A stretch of 64,000 bases of DNA, taken from CAVQHY01 sp963712465. GTDB taxonomy: Bacteria; Actinomycetota; Thermoleophilia; Gaiellales; Gaiellaceae. The DNA is taken from NCBI GenBank assembly GCA_963712465.1, contig CAVQHY010000008.1, forward strand, positions 558,001 through 622,000, read 5' to 3'. Position 1 is the stretch's first letter; each line of letters opens with the position of its first letter. The position numbers and the translations under genes are program-made. Below are positions 35,103-43,477 of the stretch, piece after piece. A model generated the notes under the pieces. It was not told the DNA's origin, searched no databases, and worked only from the letters and a program-made list of their open reading frames with translations.

Positions 35103-35324
35103 CTACTCGTCGACGAGCTCGGCGGTGCGGTTGGGCCGCCGCGCCTCCCAGAGCTTCAGGTACATCTCGATCTCGAGCCGGGTGACGAGATCGTCACCGG
35201 CCTCGGGCAAGGCGATGACCGTCTCGACGTTCGAGGGCGCGACCGGGATGCCCATCTTCTCGAGGAAGGTGAGCAGGCCGTCGACGTGCTCGGGATCGTG
35301 TACCAGGATCTTCACCGCAGGCAT
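35103..35324 (-). CDS. Small hypothetical protein
   Basis: 73 residues from ATG 35324; an in-frame GTG at 35357 would add 11. It looks like a compact alpha/beta protein (AVKILVHDPEHVDGLLTFLE, then TVIALPEAGDDLVTRLEIEM). No catalytic motif or known family is recognised. It lies between sixA and the reductase, on the same strand, with no clear ribosome site at either start. Confidence 0.55.
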   Translation of the reverse strand: MPAVKILVHDPEHVDGLLTFLEKMGIPVAPSNVETVIALPEAGDDLVTRLEIEMYLKLWEARRPNRTAELVDE

Positions 35325-35396
35325 GCGTACGCCGTCAGGCTTTCTCTCAATGTGCACCAGGCGGAGACCGCGGGCAACTACCCGAAGGAGCTGTTC

Positions 35397-35900
35397 TCAG
35401 CCGAGCTCGCGTGGAACCACGAAGGCGGTGAGCTCGGCCGATCCCGGGGAAAGCCCGGCCCACGAGGTCGAGAGCTCCAGCGCCGCGAGCGCGCCCGTCG
35501 GGAACTTCTCCTCCAGGCGCGCGAGGGCCTCGCCCCGGCCCGCCAGATCGAGAGCCAGCTCCTCGAGACCCGGGTTGTGGCCGATCAGCAGCACCGAACG
35601 GACCTCGTCGGGCACGGCGCGAAGCCGATCGGCGAGCGCGTCGGCGTCGGCCGCGTAGAGGCCCTCCTCGACTTCGACGGTCGACCCTCCCACCGCGCCG
35701 CCGAGACGCTCGAGCGTCTCGCGCGTCCGCCGCGCCGACGAGCACAGCACGAGCTCGGGCTCGATCCCCTCCTCGCTCAGATGGGCGCCGAGGCGCCGGG
35801 CAGCCTTGCGCCCGCGCGGGGCGAGCGGACGGTCGTGGTCGGCGAGCGACGGGTCGTCCCAGCTCGACTTCGCGTGCCGAAGCAGGTAGAGGCGGCGCAC
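35397..35900 (-). CDS. sixA: SixA-type histidine phosphatase
   Basis: 167 residues. Phospho-His motif LLRHAKSSW at residues 6-14, the CSSARRTRETLE segment with the second Arg, and IGHNPGLEEL with the second catalytic His. SixA enzymes dephosphorylate phosphohistidine in phosphotransfer or PTS proteins; other small-molecule roles exist in this superfamily. Confidence 0.9.
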   Translation of the reverse strand: MRRLYLLRHAKSSWDDPSLADHDRPLAPRGRKAARRLGAHLSEEGIEPELVLCSSARRTRETLERLGGAVGGSTVEVEEGLYAADADALADRLRAVPDEVRSVLLIGHNPGLEELALDLAGRGEALARLEEKFPTGALAALELSTSWAGLSPGSAELTAFVVPRELG

Positions 35901-35924
35901 CGCGGCGGCTCCTAAGAGCCCCTC

Positions 35925-36216
35925 TTACTCGCGGTTGAACCGCGTGCGGCCGAAGATCCGCAGCCGCTCCCGGAGAGCCACGTCCGGGGTGCCCTGGGGC
36001 TCGGCCTCCTCCGCGGGCTGAGGTTCGGTATCCATCATCGGAGCGCTCCTCGGGGGGCAGCACGCTCAGGAGCACGGAACGGAGGCTCTGCACCTCTTCG
36101 ACAAGCAGGAGAATCGCCTTCGCGGCCGCCCTGACCTCCGGCCGCTCGTCCTGGCCGAGGCCGGTAGCCCACGCCTCCAGGGTCCGCAGCTGGTCGGCGT
36201 CCATCGGCGACATCAT
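35925..36216 (-). pseudogene. Small protein split by a probable frameshift
   Basis: From ATG 36216 (or 36204) one frame encodes MDADQLRTLEAWATGLGQDE and a helical stretch ending LLSVLPPEER, then continues as implausible Arg/Pro-rich sequence overlapping sixA. In another frame, ATG 36038 (GAGGAG 7 bases upstream) opens a 37-residue ORF ending RLRIFGRTRFNRE at 35925. The two halves abut and both look protein-like, so one indel near 36040-36060 probably splits a single protein of about 95 residues. Two separate small genes remain possible. Confidence 0.35.
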
Positions 36217-36290
36217 GTCGTGTCGTCGGGGAAAAGGCGAACCGGATTCGCGCTCCTTGCGCGTGTTCTCGTCTCGACGACGCAGGCCGT

Positions 36291-36296
36291 TAGTAT
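36291..36296 (+). promoter_or_regulatory. -10 box TAGTAT of a leaderless promoter (DUF72 gene)
   Basis: TAGTAT, 7 bases, GTG 36304; this decides the start. Confidence 0.55.
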
Positions 36297-36303
36297 CGCG
36301 GCC

Positions 36304-37254
36304 GTGGCCGCGCCCGTTCGGATCGGCACGTGCTCGTTCGCCGACGACGCGCTGCTCAAGTCCTTCTATCCGAAGGGTGTGAAGTCGTCGGCGGAGCGGC
36401 TCGCGTACTACGCCGAGCGCTTCTCGACCGTCGAGGTCGACTCGACCTACTACCGGCTTCCCGACGCGGAGATGACGTCGCGCTGGGCCGAGCGGACGCC
36501 GGAGGGTTTCGTCTTCCACGTCAAGGCGTTCGGGATGATGACCCGTCATCCGGTGCGGCTCGAGCAGTTGCCGCCTGACCTCCGCGACACGGTCGAGGTC
36601 GACGCCCGGGGCCGTGTCGACCGGCCCCCGCGAGAGCTCCGGGCCGAGGTCTTCGCGCGCTTTCACGCTGCGCTCGAGCCGCTGCGCGTCGCGGGGAGGC
36701 TCGGCGGCGTGCTGTTGCAGTTTCCGTCTTACGTCGTGCCGAAGCCCGCGTCGGCCGAGTACCTCCGGTGGGCGGTGGGCGAGCTGCGGGGAGACCTCCC
36801 CCTCGTCGAGTTCCGCCACCGCGACTGGCTCGAGGAAGGCGAGCGGGAGCGGACGCTCGCGCTGCTCGAGGACCTCGGCGCCGCGTTCGTGGTCACCGAC
36901 TCGCCTCGGATCGAGGGGGCGAAGAACCTCGTGCCGACCGTGGTCGCCGTGACCGCGCCGACGTCGTACGTCCGCTTTCACGGGCGCAACGCGTCGACGT
37001 GGAACCGCCGCGGCGGGAGCGCCGCCGAGCGCTTCGACTACCTGTACTCGGAGGAGGAGCTCGGCGACTGGGTCGAGCCGATGCGCGAGCTCTCTGAACG
37101 GGCCGAGCAGGTCTACGCGTTCTTCAACAACAACGGCCGCTCACAAGCCGTCGAGCCCGACCCGGGCGGCGGAGAGATGTGGGTAGCCCAGGCGCCGACG
37201 AACGCCGTCATGCTCCGGAGCCTGCTCGAGGACTCCGGCGTGCCCGTCGGCTAG
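36304..37254 (+). CDS. DUF72 family protein
   Basis: 316 residues from GTG 36304. TIM-barrel-like DUF72 marks: RIGTCSFADDALLKSFYP at the start, ERFSTVEVDSTYYRLP near residue 40, VEFRHRDW near residue 175, and the late YVRFHGRN and VYAFFNNNGR. Function of the family is unknown. The stop overlaps the convergent vapC stop in a shared CTAG. Confidence 0.88.
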   Translation: MAAPVRIGTCSFADDALLKSFYPKGVKSSAERLAYYAERFSTVEVDSTYYRLPDAEMTSRWAERTPEGFVFHVKAFGMMTRHPVRLEQLPPDLRDTVEVDARGRVDRPPRELRAEVFARFHAALEPLRVAGRLGGVLLQFPSYVVPKPASAEYLRWAVGELRGDLPLVEFRHRDWLEEGERERTLALLEDLGAAFVVTDSPRIEGAKNLVPTVVAVTAPTSYVRFHGRNASTWNRRGGSAAERFDYLYSEEELGDWVEPMRELSERAEQVYAFFNNNGRSQAVEPDPGGGEMWVAQAPTNAVMLRSLLEDSGVPVG

Positions 37255-37664
37255 CGAACGATCTCGAACGAGCGGTCGCGGTTGCGGCCGAAGCGGAAGA
37301 CGGCGAAGTGGTCGTCGAAAGCGGCGGCGCGCACCAGGCCGAGGCGCTGCATGACGGCGAAGCTGGTGCGGTCGACGAGCGGGAACTGCTGATCGGCGAA
37401 GTGCTCGCCGATCGCCCAGGCGACCTCGAGGTCGGACGCCAGCACGGGCTCGAGCGCGCATCCGCCACGTCGAAGCCCCTCCCAAAGCCGCTCGGCGGCG
37501 TCGAAGCCCAGCCGCCGCCGCGCGAGCGCCCACGTCTCGACAAGGACGTGATCGGTGGTCACGAGCGGCTCATCGGTCGAGAGGAGCTCCTTAGCCCGGG
37601 CGTTGGAGCGGTCGCCTCGGTCAGCCGCCGCATAGACCACCGAGGTGTCGACGAAGAGCGTCAG
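37251..37664 (-). CDS. vapC: VapC-type PIN-domain toxin (probable CTG start)
   Basis: 137 residues if started at CTG 37664, which overlaps the antitoxin stop (CTGA). The first ordinary start, GTG 37640, would lose the strand TLFVDTS that carries the first catalytic Asp of the PIN domain. Other acidic residues follow: Glu in VLVETWALA, Asp in LVDRTS and Asp in AFDDHFAVF. PIN toxins cut tRNA or rRNA and are neutralised by the upstream antitoxin. Confidence 0.85.
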   Translation of the reverse strand: MTLFVDTSVVYAAADRGDRSNARAKELLSTDEPLVTTDHVLVETWALARRRLGFDAAERLWEGLRRGGCALEPVLASDLEVAWAIGEHFADQQFPLVDRTSFAVMQRLGLVRAAAFDDHFAVFRFGRNRDRSFEIVR

Positions 37665-37915
37665 CCCCGCTCTCGCACGTGTTCGGCCTCGACAGCGTCG
37701 TCGACGTAGTCGTCCTTGTGAAGAGCGACGTCCGAGCCTCCGGAGTCGCCGAGATCGAACACGGCGCTGAGGTCAGCGGGGGGTCTGGCATCCTCGAGGT
37801 CGGCGCGCACCAGGCACCGAATGTACTCGGCGAACGAGATACCGAGCTCTGCAGCGCGGTTCTTGGCGCGCTTCTGTTCCTCTCTTGCCAGAGAGATCTG
37901 AACTCGAGCCATCAT
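37661..37915 (-). CDS. vapB: VapB-type ribbon-helix-helix antitoxin
   Basis: 84 residues from ATG 37915 (or 37912). The N-terminal RHH fold reads ARVQISLAREEQKRAKNRAA then LGISFAEYIRCLVRADL; the acidic C-terminal tail would occupy the toxin active site. It is coupled by CTGA to vapC. Overlapping palindromes at the start codon suggest autoregulation. Confidence 0.85.
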   Translation of the reverse strand: MMARVQISLAREEQKRAKNRAAELGISFAEYIRCLVRADLEDARPPADLSAVFDLGDSGGSDVALHKDDYVDDAVEAEHVRERG

Positions 37916-37930
37916 GATGGCTCCATCATA
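37907..37930. promoter_or_regulatory. Palindromic operator over the vapB start
   Basis: GAGCCATCATGATGGCTC (37907-37924) is a perfect 18-bp palindrome covering the ATG. It overlaps a second inverted repeat, ATGATGG-CT-CCATCAT (37915-37930). A minus-strand TATGAT (37926-37931) provides the -10. RHH antitoxins usually bind such sites. Confidence 0.6.
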
Positions 37931-37960
37931 GTCCTATGTCCGCGCGCGCCGGCGCACCGG

Positions 37961-39606
37961 CTAGCACGTCTTGCGCTTCTCACCGGTGCAGACGTCGCGG
38001 CCCGGGCCGCCGACCAGTACGTCCTTGCCGGCGCCGCCGATCAGCCGGTCCTTGCCCGGCCCGCCCTTGATCGTGTCCTTCCCCGGGCCACCACAGATCA
38101 CGTCGTTGCCGCCCAACCCGTTGATCGTGTCGTTGCCCGCCAGACCCGCGATCACATCCGCACGCGGCGTCCCCGTGAGCGTGTTCTTGCCGCGCCGTCC
38201 CGACGATCGTCGCCGGCCTTGCCACCACACTTCACCTTCGGCTTCGCCGGCGCCGAGGCGGCGGCGGAGCAGCCGCGCCGCTCACCGTCACCGTCTGCGT
38301 CGCCGACGCCGTCGCGCCCGAGTCGTCCGTCACCGTCAGCTTGACCGTGAACGACCCCGCCGCCATGTACTGATGGCTCGCCGTCGCCCCCGACGCCGTC
38401 CCCGAATCACCGAAGTCCCACGCAAACGTCGTGATCGCCCCACCCGGATCCGACGACCCCGAGCCGTCCACGCTCACCGTCAACGGCGCCGTCCCGCTCG
38501 CCGGAGTCACCGTGAATGACGCCGTCGGCTGACCATTCGTGATCTTCCGGATGCGGTAACCACCGTACTCGGTGATGTAGAGGTTGCCTGCCGCGTCCAC
38601 ACTCACCCGAGACGGCTGCTTGAGCTGCGCAGCCGTCGCCTGGCCGCCGTCTCCCGCCGACCCGGCCGCGCCCGTGCCGGCCAGAGTGGTGATCTTCCCA
38701 CCGGCCACCTTGCGCACACGGTTGTTCCCGTTGTCGGCGATGTACAGGTTCCCGGCGCCGTCGACGACGACTCCCGTGGGAGCGTTGATCGTGGCGGCTG
38801 TCGCGTCGCCGCCGTCGCCCGAGAACGACGCCGTGCCGGTTCCGGCGACCGTGCTGATCTTCCCTCGCGCGACCTTGCGGACACGGTTGTTCCCGTAGTC
38901 GGCGATGTAGACGTCGCCGTTCTGCGCCACCGCGACGTCGTAGGGAAACTTGAGCTGCGCGGAGGTCGCCGTTCCGCCGTCGCCCCCATAGGCGGCCGTG
39001 CCGTCGCCGGCCACGCGTCGAGATCGTTCCGTCGAGCGAGACCTTGCGGACACGATTGTTGTTCGTGTCCGCGATATAGACGTTCCCGGCCGGGTCGACG
39101 TCGACGCCCTGCGGCCCTGCCAGCTTCGCCGAGGTCGCCTGACCTCCGTCCCCTGAGTAGCCGGCCGTCCCGGTCCCGGCGATCGTGGTGATGTTGCCCC
39201 CGCTGACCTTGCGGATGCGCTGGTTGGCTGTGTCCGCGACGTAGACGCTCCCGTCGGAGCCGACCGCGACGTCGGCGAGGTTCCTGAGCTGGGCCGAGGT
39301 CGCCTGGCCGCCGTCCCCCGAGTAGCCGGAGACGCCGGTGCCCGCAATTGTCGAGATCGTGGCGCCGCTGATCTTCCGAACGCGATAGTTGCCCGTGTCA
39401 GCGACGTAGACCGTGCCGTCAGGTGCCGCGGCGAGCCCGAACGGCGAGTTGAGCCGAACAGATGTCGCCTGCCCTTCTCCCGTGTAGCCGGCCGTGCCGG
39501 TGCCGGCGATCGTGGTGATCGTGTCCGTCCCCGAGACGCCGAGCGCACCTCCGACCACCGTCGCACAGAACGTCGCGACCAGCGCAACCAGGAACAGCTT
39601 CCTCAT
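37961..39606 (-). pseudogene. Secreted NHL-repeat/PKD/RTX protein broken by frameshifts
   Basis: ATG 39606 starts a signal peptide (MRKLFLVALVATFCATVVGG) and NHL propeller repeats of the form VYVADTGNYRVRKISG. Near 39017 one extra base shifts the frame; the repeats continue in the new frame (YIADYGNNRVRKVARG) into a PKD domain (AWDFGDSGTASG, LTVTDDSG). Past about 38270 the frame is lost again and resumes as RTX calcium-binding nonapeptides (NDTINGLGGNDVICGG) ending at 37961. Together they form one coherent surface protein of about 540 residues. At least two indels are needed, so it is a decaying gene or a locus with sequence errors. Confidence 0.75.
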
Positions 39607-39649
39607 CACGTCCTCCCCTCGACGCGGCCACGAGACCGATCTCGGACTT

Positions 39650-42322
39650 CTAGCAGGCAGAGCGGCTGAGGGCCAGTGCGTCAAGCTCCTGGAGCGACGG
39701 CCCGATCGGCCCTGGCGCCCTGGCGCGGCCGGCGGCTCTGAGCGCCCGCGCGTACGCCTCGGCGGGCGTATTCCCGCCAGCCATGACCTCGCCGGTCGAG
39801 CGCATCTCCGGACCGCGGACGTCGGCGCCGGGGAAGCGATCGGAGGGGAAGATCGCCTCCTTCGCCCAGGCGCGGGTCGGCTCGGCGCGCTCGGGGAGGC
39901 CGAGCGCGGCGAGGCTCTCGCCGAGCATGAGGCGGCAGGCGTGCTCGACGAGCGGGACCTCGGTCGCCTTGGCGACGAACGGGACGGTGCGCGACGCGCG
40001 CGGGTTCGCCTCGAGCACCCAGGGCTCGCCGTCGACGACCGCCAGCTGGAGGTTCATCAGGCCGCGCGCGCCGAGGCGCGCGGCCAGCGCCGTCGCGAGC
40101 TCGCGGATCCTCGCTTCGAGCTTCGGGCCGACCGAGGGCGCAGGGATCACGCAGGCGGAGTCTCCCGAGTGCGAGCCGGCCGGCTCGACGTGCTCGAGGA
40201 CAGCCGCGACCCAGGCGGACTCGCCGTCGCAGAGCAGGTCGACGTCCAGCTCGAGCGCGCCCTCGAGGAAGTGGTCGACGAGCGACGGTCCGTGCACCTC
40301 GACGTCCTCGACCGAGCGGCAGATCCGCATTCCTTGCCCGCCGAGGACGTAGTGCGGGCGGACGAGCACCGGGTAGCCGATCGCCTCGGCGACCACACGT
40401 GCATCCTCGACAGTGTCCGCCGTCCCCCACGCCGGCGCGTTCAGGCCGAGCTCTGCGAGGATCGCGCCGAAGTGCGCCCGATCCTCGGCCGCGTCGATGG
40501 CGCCGAGCGGGTCGCCGAGGAGCGGCGCTCCGGCCGCGGCGAGGGCGTGCGCGAGCCGAAGCGGGGTCTGGCCGCCGAGCGTGACGACGACACCGAGTGG
40601 TCGCTCGAGCTCGACGACGTCGAGCACCCGCTCGAGCGTCACCGGCTCGAGGTACAGGCGATCCGACGTGTCGTAGTCCGTCGAGACCGTCTCGGGGTTC
40701 GAGTTGAGCATCACCGCCTGGTAGCCGAGCCGCCGAAACGCCTGCGCCGCGTGAACGCAGCAGTAGTCGAACTCGATCCCCTGGCCGATCCGGTTCGGCC
40801 CGGAGCCGAGGACGATCACCGACGTGCCCGCCTCGCCCGGCACGTCGAGGTCGCCCTGCTCGTACGAGAGGTAGAAGTACGGCGTCCGCGCCTCGAACTC
40901 GGCCGCGCAGGAGTCGACGGCGAGCCGCCCCGGGAGCGACCGACGGCCGCGCACCTCTGCCTCGTCGATCCGGAGGACGCGGGCGATCCAGGCATCCGGC
41001 AGGCCGAAGCGCTTCGCCGCGGCGACGTCGCCGTCCTCCTCGAGCCGCGCCTCGCACTTCCGGATCGCCTCGAGCTGCGCCTGGAAGTACGGATGCGCTC
41101 CTGGGAAATGAGGCAGACGCGAGGAGTCGTCGAGCCCCTCGAGCGCCTTGAGCAGCGCCTCGGGAAACGTGCGGCCGAGGCCGAGCGACTCGCCGACGGC
41201 TTGCATCTCGGTGCCGAGCTCGGGCTCGACCCCGGGGAACTTGGCGAAGTCGAAGCGTGGTGCCTTGACGGCGACGTAGTCGAGCGCCGGCTCGAAGGCA
41301 GCCGTCGTCTTGCCCGTGATGTCGTTCGGGAGCTCCTCGAGCGTGTAGCCGACGGCGAGGAGCGCGGCCAGCTTCGCGATCGGAAACCCGGTCGCCTTCG
41401 AGGCGAGCGCGGACGAGCGCGAGACGCGCGGGTTCATCTCGATCACGACGAGCTGCCGCGTCCCGGGCTCGTAGGCGAACTGGACGTTGGCGCCTCCCGT
41501 CGCCACCCCGACCGCGCGGGCGCAGGCGAAGGCGGCCTCGCGGAGACGCTGGTACTCGCCGTCGGGAAGGGTCTGCTGGGGCGCCACCGTCCACGAGTCG
41601 CCGGTGTGGACGCCCATCGGGTCGATGTTCTCGATCGAGCACACGACGACGCAGCTCCCTGCCGCATCGGACATCACCTCGAGCTCGAACTCCTGCCAGC
41701 CCTCGACCGAGCGCTCGACGAGCACCTCGGACACGGGGCTCGCTCGGAGGCCGACGGCGACCTGCTCGCGCAGGGCCTCCTCGCTCCTGGCCAGCCCGCC
41801 GCCGCTGCCTCCGAGCGTGAAGGCCGGACGGACGACGGCCGGCGCGAACCCCGAGGGCAGCTCGTCGAGCGAATGGACGACGACGCTCTCGGGGACGTCG
41901 AGCCCCGCCGACACCATCGCCTCGCGAAACTCCCGGCGATCCTCCGCCCGGAAGATCGCCGGCAGGTCGGCGCCGACCAGCTCCACGCCGAAGCGGTCGA
42001 GCACCCCTGCCTCGGACAGCGCGACGGCCAGATTGAGCGCCGTCTGGCCGCCCAGCGTGGGCAGGAGCGCATCGGGCCGCTCCTTCTCGATCACCTCGGC
42101 GACCGCCTCGACGTCGAGCGGCTCCAGGTAGGTCGCGTCGGCCCAGTCCGGGTCGGTCATGATCGTCGCCGGGTTCGAGTTGACGAGGATCACCCGATAC
42201 CCGTGGGCACGCAGGACGCGGCAGGCCTGCGCGCCGGAGTAGTCGAACTCCGCCGCTTGCCCGATCCGGATCGGGCCGGAGCCGACGATCAGGATCGAGC
42301 GAAGGTCGGCGCGCTTCGGCAT
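39650..42322 (-). CDS. carB: Carbamoyl-phosphate synthase large subunit without MGS domain
   Basis: 890 residues. Two ATP-grasp synthetase halves are complete: the first begins ILIVGSGPIRIGQAAEFDYS, the second VIVLGSGPNRIGQGIEFDYC. The middle oligomerisation region is short (about 85 residues between LDDSSRLPHF and YFYLSYEQ). The chain ends soon after EAIFPSDRFPGADV and ALRAAGRA; the roughly 140-residue MGS-like allosteric domain of typical 1070-residue CarB is missing, and the stop is TAG. Activity should be retained, but ornithine/UMP control is probably lost or supplied otherwise. Directly abuts carA. Confidence 0.93.
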   Translation of the reverse strand: MPKRADLRSILIVGSGPIRIGQAAEFDYSGAQACRVLRAHGYRVILVNSNPATIMTDPDWADATYLEPLDVEAVAEVIEKERPDALLPTLGGQTALNLAVALSEAGVLDRFGVELVGADLPAIFRAEDRREFREAMVSAGLDVPESVVVHSLDELPSGFAPAVVRPAFTLGGSGGGLARSEEALREQVAVGLRASPVSEVLVERSVEGWQEFELEVMSDAAGSCVVVCSIENIDPMGVHTGDSWTVAPQQTLPDGEYQRLREAAFACARAVGVATGGANVQFAYEPGTRQLVVIEMNPRVSRSSALASKATGFPIAKLAALLAVGYTLEELPNDITGKTTAAFEPALDYVAVKAPRFDFAKFPGVEPELGTEMQAVGESLGLGRTFPEALLKALEGLDDSSRLPHFPGAHPYFQAQLEAIRKCEARLEEDGDVAAAKRFGLPDAWIARVLRIDEAEVRGRRSLPGRLAVDSCAAEFEARTPYFYLSYEQGDLDVPGEAGTSVIVLGSGPNRIGQGIEFDYCCVHAAQAFRRLGYQAVMLNSNPETVSTDYDTSDRLYLEPVTLERVLDVVELERPLGVVVTLGGQTPLRLAHALAAAGAPLLGDPLGAIDAAEDRAHFGAILAELGLNAPAWGTADTVEDARVVAEAIGYPVLVRPHYVLGGQGMRICRSVEDVEVHGPSLVDHFLEGALELDVDLLCDGESAWVAAVLEHVEPAGSHSGDSACVIPAPSVGPKLEARIRELATALAARLGARGLMNLQLAVVDGEPWVLEANPRASRTVPFVAKATEVPLVEHACRLMLGESLAALGLPERAEPTRAWAKEAIFPSDRFPGADVRGPEMRSTGEVMAGGNTPAEAYARALRAAGRARAPGPIGPSLQELDALALSRSAC

Positions 42323-43435
42323 CTAAGGACTCCCACCACCCCACCCCCGCCCTCCGCTGCCCCTCCCAGGCCCGCCCGAGCGCGACCCCGCGGCCGCGTC
42401 GGCGACGCGGTCGAAGAAGGGCAGGGCGTCGTGCGGTCCGGGCGACGCCTCGGGATGAAACTGGACACTTGCGAAGCCGTCGCCCTCGAGGCCCTCCACC
42501 GTGCCGTCGTTGAGCGAGACGTGGCTGACCTCGGCGACGTCCGATCCCTCGACCGCGAAGCCGTGGTTCTGCACGGTGACGAGGATCCGCTTCGATCCGC
42601 GCACCCGCACCGGGTGGTTCGCGCCCCGGTGGCCGAACGGAAGCTTGAACGTCTCGAGGCCGAGTGCGAGCCCGAGCAGCTGGTGGCCGAGGCAGATCCC
42701 GAAGAGCGGTGCGCGACCGAGGAGCTCTCGAACGGTCTCGACCTGCTCGGTGAGCTGGAACGGATCGCCCGGGCCGTTGCCGACCAGCACGACCTTCGGC
42801 TCGAGCTCCATGATCGCGTCGGCGCCCCACGTTCCCGGGACGACGACGGCCTCGAGCCCCCTCCGGGCGAGGTTGGCGACGATCGAGCGCTTGCAGCCGA
42901 GGTCGACGACCACGACCCGCGGCCCCTCCCCCACTCGGATCACGTCATGCGTGCAGGCCTCGAGCGCAAGAGGCGCCGCCGCCAGATCGGGCTCGGCGAG
43001 CATCCGCGTGTAGTCGAGGTGAGGCTCAGCACGAGCCGCGGCGAGGAGCTCGTCGGGCGGAGCCTCGCCCAGCGCGCAGCGCATCGCGCCGCGGTCGCGC
43101 ACGTGGCGAACGAGCGCCCGCGTGTCGACGTCCTCGAGGGCAACGACACCCCGGGCCGCGAGCCACGACGACCAGGCCCGACCGGCGCGGCGCATGACGA
43201 CCCCCCGCGTCCACACGCGATCGGATTCCATGCGCGACTCGTCGACCCCGTAGTTGCCCACCAGGGGATACGAGAACGTCAACACCTGGGCGTGGTAGCT
43301 CGGGTCGGTGACGGCCTCCTCGTAGCCGGCCATCGCCGTGGTGAAGCAGATCTCGCCGGCCGCATCCCCCCGCGCGCCGACGGCGACACCGCCGAACGCG
43401 GCGCCGTCTTCGAGCAGCAGACGAGCAGTGCGCAT
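42323..43435 (-). CDS. carA: Carbamoyl-phosphate synthase small subunit (glutaminase)
   Basis: 370 residues from ATG 43435 (ATG 43444 is possible). N-terminal CPSase domain (AGEICFTTAMAGYEEAVTDP), then a class I glutamine amidotransferase with nucleophile Cys in LFGICLGHQLLGLALG and the His-Glu pair in QFHPEASPG. It supplies ammonia to CarB. A Gly-rich tail (GGPGRGSGGRGWGGG) extends past the usual end. TAATAT 7 bases before ATG 43435 suggests leaderless transcription. Confidence 0.94.
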   Translation of the reverse strand: MRTARLLLEDGAAFGGVAVGARGDAAGEICFTTAMAGYEEAVTDPSYHAQVLTFSYPLVGNYGVDESRMESDRVWTRGVVMRRAGRAWSSWLAARGVVALEDVDTRALVRHVRDRGAMRCALGEAPPDELLAAARAEPHLDYTRMLAEPDLAAAPLALEACTHDVIRVGEGPRVVVVDLGCKRSIVANLARRGLEAVVVPGTWGADAIMELEPKVVLVGNGPGDPFQLTEQVETVRELLGRAPLFGICLGHQLLGLALGLETFKLPFGHRGANHPVRVRGSKRILVTVQNHGFAVEGSDVAEVSHVSLNDGTVEGLEGDGFASVQFHPEASPGPHDALPFFDRVADAAAGSRSGGPGRGSGGRGWGGGSP

Positions 43436-43477
43436 CTCTTGCATATTAGAATAAAATCTTGCATAATGTGCAGACTC
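43436..43477. promoter_or_regulatory. Divergent carA/argC promoter with probable ARG boxes
   Basis: A strikingly AT-rich island in GC-rich DNA. Minus-strand TAATAT (43443-43448) lies 7 bases before the carA ATG; plus-strand TAAAAT (43452-43457) lies 8 bases before argC ATG 43466. TTGCATA occurs twice (43439-43445 and 43459-43465), resembling ARG-box halves. argR lies in the same operon, so ArgR repression of both arms is the likely control. Confidence 0.6.
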
